A DNA stretch of 64,000 nucleotides from Nautilus pompilius (Eukaryota; Mollusca; Cephalopoda; Nautilida; Nautilidae), in contig JACATO010001015.1 of NCBI GenBank assembly GCA_018389105.1, positions 62,001-126,000 on the forward strand. Reading direction: 5' to 3'. A program made the position numbers and the translations under genes. The notes beneath the pieces are model-generated. The model saw only the letters and a list, made by a program, of their open reading frames with translations, ran no database searches and was not told the origin of the DNA. Below, piece after piece: positions 1 to 11,990 of the stretch (position 1 is its first letter; every line of letters starts with the position of its first letter).

Positions 1-3000
1 ACATTCACATTTTCTGATGCACATGAAAATGAACAGTTATTTTACATTGATTACAGAATACATCTATGAGTGAAACTTATTGTATTCACATTGTTATTGC
101 AGGGATATGTACATACTTATATGCTTGGATATTGAAGAAAATGCTTATTTAAAGACAGAACAAAATTACTTTAAAGTTAATGATGATTCTTTGCAGACCA
201 CATTATGTTCTTGATTACCATGCAGCCATTCATCTGTGAAACTGAATGAAAGATTCATAAGTAAAAAAGAAAGAACTAGTTTTTTTGACATAAATAATCT
301 CATGTTTATATATGAAGAGAAAATTATAGGTATTAATGATATCGGTTTTTTAAATTAACAAAATTGACCGCACACGCAAACATGGAGTATTCCAGTTAAT
401 ATTTTGGCCAGTAACTAATGCATTTTTTTTTTGAAAATAACCAACAATAAACTTTTATTTTGTAAATTTTCTTATTCTAGAAAGATATGCTCTGGATTTA
501 TAATTTTCAAATCTTAAAAATAAATTTTTGTTATTGTGTGTAATAATAGCAAGTGTGTAAGCTCTTATGTTGTCTTCTATTATGTCCAGGTAAATTATAG
601 GTGGGTTCTTTTAGTTTAGGTAATTGTGGTGTGTGTTTTTGTGAAAACTTGTAGTCGGTCAAATTGCATAACATTTAATATGCAAATGAAATCAAAATAA
701 TGTAAGAATCAGAGTTTGGCAGTTAATTACCAATAAATTCAAAGACACTAAAGCTTTAGTAAAGTTTGTCTTAATACCTATTCTATTCAAGTATTAACTA
801 AATTAAACTCCAAAATTGCACATGTATTCTTGATGAGAATTATATTTTTGGAATTCATCGAATGTACTTTTAATTTTTAAAATCCTAAATGCATTTTTCA
901 CAATGTGTAAACTTCTGCACAGTACATGGACTACTATTAGGCTTTTTTGGGAAGAACATTTATCAGATGATTAAGTTGAGAATTGATGACTAAGTTCATA
1001 CCTGCATGGAGTAGAGATAAAGTAAAAGAAGCTTTTGTTTAAATGAATGCACAGATCCAACTGAAAAGCAAGGTGAGCTTCAGTAATTGTGGTATCCTTG
1101 TGGCAATTTGGTCTGCCAAATTCTGCTATCACTAGCAAGAAAGAATCTACTGAAACATTTCTAATTTATATTTGGAGAAACCTCTTCATTGAACAGACTC
1201 CTTTCTGCTACAGGCTCCAGGCAATTGCCTTGTCTAATGAATTAAAACAGTTTTCTAGTTACCACAACAAATAGCAAGTTAGTGTATAAAAAATAATTTG
1301 TATAGCATGTTGTATATAAAAGAAAACCAAAAGACTCAAGCAGGTTTTGAGTAAAATTAGACTATGTAATAATTAAACAAATGTGTATTTAAGAAAATTA
1401 GGTTCTGAGACAGTACCCATTGTTTGTTTTTTTTTGTTGGTTAGGGTCATTCTAATTGTTGCAAGGCCATTGTGGAGTATTATACAAGAGAGCCACGAAA
1501 AAGAAATGCCTATCAATTTGAGTGTTAAACTTGTTTATTCTAATCAACTACTGATGGAGGAATAAGTTTTGATGGCCTTAGTCTTTATAGATTTAAAATA
1601 TGCAACAAAATATCGCAAGTGGCTGGCAGATATGATAACATTACTAATGCTATCTCATTACTGCTGCTGTCTCGTTAATACTGCTGTCCATAGTGACAGC
1701 ATTTTTACTATAATCCACTATGACAACATTACTACTGCTGTCCAGAGTAATGTTATAAAAGTAATTTTTCATGCGTTTGCATTTTTTAAAAGTGGTGACA
1801 ACTTTTTAAAACTGAATGGCGTGGGCCTATTTTTTTAAAAAATGAAATTATTAATATATTTCATGATGAATAGTAACTTGCAGCTTTTATTCTAGAAACT
1901 AGTATTAAATTCAATGTCTGCTAGGCAACTGTTGATGCGATTAAATTTTTTTGGCTGCTGGAAAATTATGTAAATAATTTGACATTTTGTAATTTGATAA
2001 AAACTTTTTTTTTTAAACAGACTGTTTTGGTCAAATTAGCTGAAGGGCTATCCTGGCTTGGTAGAAAATTCTGAATGAACGTTAGGTCATCGGGTGGTGA
2101 AATAGCATCTCAGAGACTCCCAAAAATGTTATTTCTCATTAGACTGAAGTATAGCACTCAAAAAAAATGACGTTTCATGCTTTCTTCACCATTATCTAGT
2201 TGATCAGTGCATCATCAATAATTAAACCAACTACATTTAACCTGATTCATTTTATCTCCCCTTTTCAAAGGGTTAAACATGTACAGTAGGTTTGCTGTCT
2301 TGGTGTCATAGAGTTATGTTACTGTAGATAACCATTAATCATAAAGGAAAGTAAAATTGGACAATATTTCAGACATCTTTAGTGTTGGTAAAGTATGGCA
2401 AAGAATGACTTGGCTGGGATGCAGAATGGGAGAACTTTATACCAGATGATGCCTTTCTTACCTTGACTGTGACTGTAGTAGACTTGTACCAATGTATTTA
2501 TTTCTGACTACTATGTTGTTGTATTTTTAAAATTTATTTTATTTTTTTTTTTTTGTTTTGCTTGTGATGAGACCCTTGAATTATGGGTATTGTTTTTGGC
2601 TTGTCATTTTGCTTGAAGCTTATTCTTGTGTTCTGTTTTGTTGTTTTTGTTTTTCAGTACAAGGACTTCCTGGAACTAGTAAGAGATTCTAGACTCTGTT
2701 TTACAATCACCAAAACTAACCGACCAACGCTTAACTTGTGCTCAGAGTTGGCTCCCCTTTCTCTCCTAATCCCTGCTTACTTTGCACTCATGCCTTACCC
2801 CCCTCCCAAAAAAGAAGCCCCCGCCCAAAGTTACATGAGACACAAACAGAAACCTTTTCCCTGCCAAAATAAACAAAAGGGCACCATCCAATGCTTTGTG
2901 TTATCTCTGCTCTATGGTTCTAATTGTTTTGAATTATGAACACACTAACAGCTTTTTTTATGGCTAATATTTCTCAGTTTTGGCAATTTTTGTTCATCTT

Positions 3001-6000
3001 TTTACCAGCAATTTGAATCACTTTAAAGCCCTGAAATATCACTGCACTTCCAAATTAATTTTTTTAAATAAAAAAAAACGGTATATACATTCATATATAT
3101 GAGAGTAAAAAGAAAAATAGGCAGTTTACACGTTTTTTTTATCTTGAAGTTTCACATTTTAATTATTTCTTTTGAATTTTGCTTTATCGCTTTTGTCTAA
3201 CAAAAATAAAAGCTGCAGAAGAAAAGAGATGTTAGATTGTTTATATTTTACGTACTGCATTAAAGTCTGAAGCACAGTTTTGTGCTCTGTTGTTGTATGA
3301 TGTTAGAGCAGACAGTTTGGTTAAGGCAATGAGCTTAGCATAGTAAACTCCGAGAACTACGGATACATTGATTGCAGCAACCCTGCTCCCCTTGACCATA
3401 TGAGCAGTTAGAACACAAAAATGTTTACATTAATTCCTTAACCTTATCATTTTTCCCAACCCCTATAAAAACAAAAAAAAAAAATCAGGCAGCTGAACAA
3501 CAGCAAAACAATTTTGGAATTTGCAATTATTTAAACATTAACTGAATTCTGTGATTTACCAGCTTTGACCTTTAGATGCCTGAAACTTTGACCCGTGTAG
3601 CTTTTAAAAATGTCGTGCTAAAATTGAGACTGCTGATATATGGGTTGGTCATGTTTTGTAAAGAATGGCCGTAAGGCTTTACAGAATCATTTAAATCAAT
3701 GAAATAAATATATATTTTTTTAAAAATCTGATTGACACCAAGGACAATTTTCCCATTTTTATTGTTTTTTTTTTCTGTCAAATAGTGTTTAGATGAAGGT
3801 GTAGAGAATGTTCATTTAATAGTGTTCCGTATCTTGCAACAGCTTGACATGGTTTGGATTTGTAAGCATCGTATCTTTTACTGTTGCTCTGCGTGAAATT
3901 GAAAACGATAGCATTTCCAGTAGTTACTGCAAGAAGAACCACCATTGTGGAGCTTTTCTGTTATTGATGGATGGCTGCTGATGATAAACTGAGCTTATAT
4001 AAACTTGGAGAGTTAACAAGCACTGTGGTAAATTCTGAAAACTCTGGTGGCAGTTAAGTCTTAATTGATAATTCTAAATTTTTCTTTGTATTAAAAAAAA
4101 ACTTTTTCTGTTTTACAACACAATTCACAAGTATGTATATTTTAATTTTTTTTTTCAAGAAACAAGTACATATAACAAATAAAAAAGAAACAGCAGATTA
4201 GTAGGTGTGGATTTTTGCAAAAATCCTAAGAACTAACAGGATATGCTTTTTAAAATCTAATGAATGAGATCAGAATATACACAATAGCTACCTCATTCCC
4301 AGGCATATTGTTGACAATGGTTATTAAAGAAATAAAAAAAAATTAATTTAATTTCATGAGATTTTTGGGGAAAAAAATTTATGAATGTAACATTGGAATA
4401 GAACACTTTCTTGAGAAGCATAGCAGAAACTTGGGCCAACTTAAGTAGACTAAGAGTTCAAATAACTAAACTTTTCTCAAACGTTGTTTTGAATGTGACA
4501 AGACACTGCTTTCTGTTACCATTCCTCGAGAAAGAAAAAAAAACATTTGATAGAAACCTGAAATAAAATTAAAGTCTGGTATTTCTTACAAGATCTGTGA
4601 ATAATCTGACTCTTTTTTTCTGGAAGTCTTCTGTTGGATCAAAGTTGAATGATGGGCAAAAGCAAGTATCTTCTCGATTTAGATACAGTCACCAATACGA
4701 AATCTGGCACCATGCATCTTTTTGAAAATTTGTTTTCATATAGTGATGCTTCTCCCCCTTTTTTTTCTTCTTTTCTTTTGGAAATGGTCTTATTTAGTTT
4801 AATAATTTGATGCCTCCTCCCTTAGTATCTATTAACGTTTTTTTTTTTTTTTCACTTTTGCTAGTTAATGGCAGATGATACAAGTAAGAGAGCAGTACAG
4901 TATTTCCTTATCCATAAACAACCCATGAACTTGGCACAGGCCAATTCCATCAAATGAATGCCAGCATAAGTAGAAACAGCTGATCAGTAATGTCATTTGT
5001 ACATTAAGTTTGAGCCAGAACCTTTGAAATGCATGTTGGCAAAAAAGAGAGAAGATAATAAAATGTTGAATATTACTTAGATTCGTGCAGTTCTTCAGAG
5101 CTCTAAACAAGCAGCACACCATGTCAACCTATTTGCACAGAGTCCAAGAAAAATTCAAAGAGCAGTTTAGGTATAAAACTACTTGCAGAAAATCTTTATT
5201 GATATGACGTTTTTTAGAGAGATCCATTGACAAATACCGCACCACAATCAGTCCAATAAGTTAATCATTGCCACAGTCAACACACTTTAACCCATCTTTT
5301 ACCTACTCTTCACTGGTCCAGGTCGAAGTCCCTTACAAAAAAAAAAAAAATTCTTGATTAAATTCATGGTTAAATCTGGGTGGCAATAGAGAAATACAGG
5401 AGATCTTAGGTGTTTGTTTTTTTGTATTTGAAAGTAATGAAAAATGTAACCAGCATGGATGTGTGTATGACTTGTATTATCTGCCATTAAATGTGATAAG
5501 ACTGATTTATTAAATAAGCTGTGCAGTTTTTTGTTGTTGATGTTTACAAATGAGAAGATAATTATTCTCTGTGATTCAAAAGAAGAAAATTAATTGGCTG
5601 GATATCATTCATTTGTTGCATCATGAATAATCAAATCCTGAAAAATCATTTTGGTGCATTTACTAAAGCATACTTGGCTTGATGTATTGGTTGTGCTTAC
5701 TTCATTTCTCATTTTAAAAAAATCTATACTGAAAAAATAAAATTTTTAAAAAAATGTGAAAACCATTTATAATTGTTACCAAGAGTTTCACTAGGTTTTG
5801 TTGTTTTTTGTGTATTCTTTTAGGCTAATAAGCAAAGTACAAATGTTGAAAAAAAAAACACTAGTATATTACACTTGGCTCACTTTTCATTTTGCAATCT
5901 TTGACTTTTAGATGGCTTTTTCTCTAATGTCCATTAAGTTTCTTTATTCCATTTGCACTTTTTTTCTCTCAAACATTTTTTTTCTGTAAAAAAAAGTTAT

Positions 6001-9000
6001 TGCTTTTACCCAGCATCCTCATTTTTTTCAGTAAAAACAAAGATTGTTCATATGCTTGGAGCATTAATATATAAATAATTATGGATATATATTCCATGAA
6101 TTGGAGATGACAGAGAGCATTGTTCTCTGAATAAACACACAGTTTTGTAACTCCAGAATTTAGTTTAAAAATGGTTTATCAAAAAATTCTAAATACTAAA
6201 GCTTTAAAAGGTTTTTTATCCTTATAAAAGTGAAATTGAATTTTACATCCAGATAACAGTTAAATTTCTTTTTTTGTTAAGATGGCTTATCATGATAGCT
6301 TTACCATTTGTTTTCTTTCTCTCTCATAACTCTCATTTTTTTTTTTTAAAAAAAAAAAGAATTTCAATAGTTGCAATTCAGTAAACTTATATATAATGGC
6401 ATTTAAAACTACGAGCCCATCATTTTCACGCAAAATTACAGATGCCCAAATTGCTATTTTGGGTTAAAATCTTGATTCCATTGAGAGAAGAAAGGCAGAG
6501 TGCCTAAGACTTGTCTACCTCTTGCCAATTTTTGTAGACTTCTAGGAGTCCCAATTAGATGTTGACCTAGCTTCACGTGTCTTTCAGAATTTTTGCATTC
6601 TAAACAAGATACAAATTCTAAGCTATCATAGCATACTCTAAATGAAGTCTAACTGGAGCATTAAAAAGAAAACAAGACTGACTTCTGTTGTCTTTTTGAC
6701 AATTTAGTTTAATAGGTTTGCTTGCCCTAACCAATATTTGACAACCCTGCTCACTACAAGCTAAATGCAGACAGCAAAATCATTTTATATGTATGTAATT
6801 TTATGTTAACTAGTACAACCGAAAGAGTGAGTATTAGTATTATTTAAATGAGATTTTACTATCTTTCAGTAGTATTTTTTTATTTTTTAGAAATGTATTT
6901 TTAATTTTGATTTAATAACAAACATCTGTATTTTAACTGGCTGACACGTAGTAGTCGAGAAGTCATTTGTACAATATGTTGCTAACTCCAAACAGATGTT
7001 AAAGTGTAAAATTAAATTATGGTAAGCTATCACCACCAGGAAAAAAGAACTAAAACTTTTGTCAGAAGTTGAATTTTGAGAGAAATGTAGATTAGTAAAA
7101 TCTATAATTTATAACTGGTTATGTCTTGTGTAGTCAGTTGTTTTGAATTCACACACTGCTAAATAAGAAATTGCATTAATGATGAAAAAAAACACTGTTC
7201 AGAGCATGTGGTTAAAGTGATTGTCATAACATGGCAGTGTCTGAAATGATGGCTTGAAGAAAGCATAGCATGTATTATTGCTGTGTGCCATGAATATCAA
7301 AAAGCATGTGGTAAAACCCCCAACTTCCATAAAAGATTTTTTTATTTTCAATTTGTGGACCTAATACAAGGGAAGAAACTGACTGATAAGTAGCCTTTTG
7401 CATTTCAGGTCAGGTAAGTAAGTTTTCTTCACCTGGTGGTATTCTAAAATAGAAAAGTTCAAACTGAAAATCAAATGCATATGTTGTTTGAAGTCTTTGA
7501 TAACCAGTTGGAATTTTGTGAAAGGACTAAGAATGATCAAGCAATCTTAAAAGAATTGTTTTTCAAATGAGGTTAAGTATTCCCATATGCTAGGTACAGT
7601 GAATTACTACTAGGATTTGGGGTTAAGATTGCCACATTGGGTCATGTGAGCTAAATTCTGACATTTTATTCTTTTCATCCTCCTAAAATCTCAAGAAGCT
7701 GTTTTATTTTTGGAAGAAGAATTACCAACCAGATTGTTTAATTTGTTTGGATATGAAAAATGTCCAAACCAATGGATTAGGTGATCTTGATCACTAGCTC
7801 CAATTGATGCTATTCTTTGGGTTTTGTGTTAGGAGGTGAGTAGCTTTTAGATAATCTAATTGAAAAGAATAAAAATTGTTGCTCTGCTGCAGCAGCAGCT
7901 CTTCTATAGGAGCATTTATAAAATGTCATTCTTGGATTTTGCTTCTAATTGTGGATATGTTAAGATGTTGATGGCATAGAACATTTGGACACCTTCAATA
8001 ATTATGTACAACTAAAGTTTGCATACTTTTGACTTTGGACAGTTAAGAAATCATCACTTTTATTCTAGTTTTTTTTTCTTAAAGGTAACTTTTCACCTTC
8101 CCTTTGTAAAGTGCACTGTTAAAATATGTTTACTTATACAAATCTGTAGAGCATTATTTTGTTAGTGTTTACTTCATATTGAAGCATTTGGATTTTTTGT
8201 TACATTATCTATATAAGACAAAAGAAGATGGAAATGTTGGGACAATTGTAATAGTTTTCTATCCTAAAAAAATGTAACATTGGAGCAATTTTTCAATTCT
8301 TTTTTAGTAATAAAGAAAAGGGTTGGATGGAAATATACAATTTTAACTCCAGGTTTCTGATATATATATTGTAAAGGTACCATCAGTTAATGCCAGTATG
8401 TTTTGGTGTTTGTCTGCTTAATTTAACATGATATTTTCGGAATCCAAGAGCATAGTCAAGAATAATTAAAAATGAAGCTGCAAGAATATCCGGCCATTAT
8501 GGATTCTGTGCTTGTTTTGTCCTAATGGTTGTTGCAAGCAGTCTGGCATCATAGGATATCTTTTGAAAAAAAAAGAATTAAACTTTGAAAAAATGCCTGG
8601 TCTTTTCCAAAGGATGAATTTTTTCCATGGCATCTTAGTTTCTGCAGACTTCTTTCTATTTTGTACACATCATTTGTTTGCTTAAATGGCTACCATGCAT
8701 CGGATCTTTTAAAATTTTAAAGACATTTCAGAGCTACTAAATTATAAAAAAAGTAATCAATCAGTTTGTGTTTTTTTCTAAGGATGTTATATTATTGTAA
8801 CAGTTTGACTGGTTTGTAGGGAAACCAAGTTAAACTAATTGAGCCAACATGAAAACTGCATTTCTGATGGAGAGAGCAGGGAAAGAAGCTGGTTTAGTCA
8901 AGGATTAGAGTAAATAAACTACTTGAAAGATAGCCGGTTTTTTAAGGGAGAGAAAGGTGTATTTTTAAAAGGAGAGAATGGCCCCTTGCACAGGCAATCA

Positions 9001-9904
9001 AGCAGAACTATGTGAATGTGTATTCTGAGCTTTTATGAAGGCTTGTGTTTATAGCACCACTGGGTGAAGCATTCTGTAGTTCATAACTTTATTGATAAAA
9101 ATCCACTGCTGGAGAGATCTTTGATCTTGCACACTGCTAAACAACAAACTTTGGCAGAGTTGGTCATCTCATTCTATTAATAGTATTCCTTCTGGGACTT
9201 GCTGACATTCCTTCATTTTTCTAGACATACAGTTGTTGGTGCCAACAAGAGAAACTTGTTCCTGATTATGGTGCTTTTGCACCCACCTTCCATTCCAAAA
9301 TCTGAACCTTTAGCTAACTGACTTTACGTCACTATGTAAAAGTAATAAAAGATAAAAATGTTTACCTTGGATTTTCATGACTTTTTTTTTTTATGAATAG
9401 ATTCCCAAAATAATGAAATTATTGGCTTTTTACCATCTGGAAAGAAATATCATTAGTTACTACTAGTAGTACAATAATGGGTTGACTAAAAAAAACTATT
9501 ACCAAGGCTACATAATGGTAAGATCAGTTAACATAACAGTAAAATATGTAATTTTATTCATAATATCTTTGGTTCCAGCAAGAATGTGTTCAATAGCTGA
9601 TGTAAATTGTCTGTCTGAATGATATCTGTTTAATTCAGGTAGTTCAGCAAGAAATGTTTTAGTGGCAAACACGGGCATTTGCAGGATTTTTTTCCAGAGG
9701 GTATGTGCAAAATGATGGCAATATCAACTGCAGGGAATGTGCCTAGCAATGAAAGCAAACTATTGTCAAAAAATAAAAAAAGATACTAATTTGTTTTTTT
9801 TTTTTCCTATCTAAGGTGTTTGGTTTTGATTAATAATCATTTTACTTAGAAATATTTCTTGTGATTCATTTAGAATTTTTTAAAATTTAATTTAATTTTT
9901 AAAT
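1..9904. other. AT-rich non-coding stretch upstream of recognised exons
   Basis: No exon, RNA gene or transposase could be recognised in this stretch. It is very AT-rich with many A and T homopolymer tracts. The open frames in it are short or low in complexity. A 21-nt exon-like segment at 2658-2678 is listed as a finding. It could be intergenic DNA or a 5' intron of the diacylglycerol kinase gene, since the exons encoding the N-terminus of that protein were not located. The sequence does not decide between these. Confidence 0.5.
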
Positions 9905-11990
9905 GTTAGTTTGTTTCCTTTGCTATTATGCTACCCCATCAAAGCTCATAATAATGGATTATAAATTTCTCTGGTCCTGTCCAAATTTGTCATTATTTTT
10001 GAATAAGTTTGTGATTGTTATCTGTAACTCTTCTTCTATGAACATTTATCATACAAAGTCCAGACAAATGATTATCTGCCATTGTTGACCTCAGCCATGT
10101 TTTCACCCTTCTCATTGTGCTAAATGACCTTTCTGCTGTGCATGTTGTTTCTGGTAATGTTAGAGTGATATAAATTGCTCAATGAATGGATGGTAATAGA
10201 TCAGTGTACCCTAACAACTTGACATGTCCACTTTTTAATTTCATAATGCATTGTTCCTGATTTCTGGGCCACACACAAAACCAGATGATTTAGCTTCCAA
10301 GTTTTCAATTTCAAACATTTCGTTTATTTTTACAATTTGTTTTTTTTTTTTTTTATTTATTCACATACAATGTGCACCATTTGTACAGGATGAAGGGGGA
10401 AAAGACAGAAATTTTGTTTAATTTCTGCAGCAAATTGGCTCTTTAGTGATGAAATGATTGTTCCTCCATGATTGAGCCACTAACATTAGATCAAAATGTC
10501 TGCTGTCTGCATTGTCTGGGAACAGATAATTCAATGTTCATCATCTTTGACAACTGTTGAACTTTAGTGAAAACTTTGAATTGTTTTTCTGCTTTTTGTT
10601 GGTGTTCACAAAACACTTTGTTACAGATTGTAGCGTTGCTAAATAGCTACAAAATTAGTCAGACAAATAATTAATGTCATTGTACTTGAAGCAGATTCTA
10701 ATTGGTGTGCACCTTATGATTTACCTGAAGCTGTAGTGGCCAGTATGCTTAACTGATAAAAAAATGTTCAAAGTTTTCAGAAAAAATTCTAATACTTTTG
10801 TGTTTTACAGTCCAAAGAGTTTCAGATAGTATTGGCAAATGTGGGAAAACATTTGCCAATACTATCTCCTCTTTGGACATCAGGTTTGATTGTACCAATT
10901 GTATTGCATATCTCAGATACACAATTCAAGTCATTCACAAGCAGACTGAGTTTATGAGCAGCACAATGGACAAACAGTTTTTGGATATTTACGTTTTTAT
11001 TGTAGCTTGAACACACCCTTCCTTTCCCACTATCATAGAACACCCATCATTCCTTGGCCTTGTAGTTCTACATTCTAGCCAAACTTTACATTGGTCAATG
11101 ATAGCATTGGAAAAGGAAATAGCATCCAGTTGTGAATTCAAGAAATTCCTCTTGGATAATATTTCCATTGGTGGTTGTATTGACAAAACACACCAAATGA
11201 CAATTGCCCTTTCCAGATGTCACTTCTTTCGTCAGCAATTATTGAAAAACTAGTAGAATTGTTTGCTAAAGAAACTATTTCTTCCCAGATAGTTACTTCA
11301 CAGAGATGATTAGTTCATTTTTTACACAGATAGATACATAGCAAGCATTAGCTGGAGCATTTTCCAAATTTTTCATAGCGTCTTGTCTCATCTGATTCAG
11401 TACGAAAATTAAACAGGCTTGGAATATTTCCACTTTTGCTTCCTTTGCCACATAAAGCAATGTCATGTGTACAACAAAATAGAATGGTTGACAATTATTA
11501 GATGTAATACTTTTCAGTTCAGTTCAACATCCTGTTTCAGAGTACTGTCCAGCTGTGAGATTCTGTCTGTTCCTGCTGTTTTCCTGATGGCCAAAAAGTT
11601 TGTTGTATCCATCTGTGCATTTCAGTGACAAGTAGTAAGAATATGATTCTTGCACTTTCATGAAAATCTTTATACTTTGTAAGAGGTGTCATGATGAAGG
11701 TTTCATGATGAACTAGCTGTGAGAAAATTGCTCCTTTTAGGTGTGGGGAATAACTAAGCCAAGATGAATATTGATTTAGCCACATAAACTTTGTACTTTT
11801 TTTTTGTATTCTTTTTGATATCATAATTCTCAAGAGATGAGTCACTTTTTGCAAGTAGATTTTGTGTAGGATTGTCTGTTAGTTTTATACATGAATTAAC
11901 ATGCAATCCAATATCATCAGAACAGTTGGGTTCATCACATTTAACTGACGCTGTTGAATCTGGATCAGAGATAGTGCAGCTTTTCTGAAA
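9905..11990 (-). pseudogene. decayed hAT-superfamily transposase (DUF4371/ZMYM1-like)
   Basis: Reading the minus strand from about 11990 down to 9905 gives, in broken frames, the domain order of a ZMYM1/DUF4371-type hAT transposase. Near 11770-11740 there is a WLSYSPHLKGAIF segment typical of the TTF-type zinc finger. Near 11400-11300 a piece reads like the family's QDAMKNLENAPANA block. At 11186-10990 comes NDGCSMIVGKEGCVQATIK, the region carrying a conserved catalytic aspartate in this family. Next is FVHCAAHKLSLLVNDLN (about 10970-10910). At the C-terminus (about 10160-10030) is AERSFSTMRRVKTWLRSTM, the hAT dimerisation signature. Stops and frame changes interrupt it throughout, so it cannot make a full transposase. 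Terminal repeats were not found, so the outer limits are approximate. The identification rests on motif order and known family motifs and is fairly secure; the exact family within hAT is not. Confidence 0.8.
10811..10877. repeat. inverted repeat / hairpin inside the hAT remnant
   Basis: The arms at 10824-10842 and 10849-10867 are perfect reverse complements over 19 bases around a 6-base loop (GGGAAA). An outer 9-base pair of arms (10811-10819 with 10869-10877) extends the stem past a small asymmetric bulge. Total pairing is 28 bp. This is too long and exact for chance in this context. It lies within the transposase-derived coding region and looks like a local inverted duplication of that sequence. 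Confidence 0.85.

Noticed and set aside
2583-2939. 118-codon open frame with a Pro/Lys-rich part
   Set aside because: No recognised domain; the start lies in T-rich intron-like DNA. Only the 21-nt splice-flanked segment inside it was kept, as a low-confidence finding.
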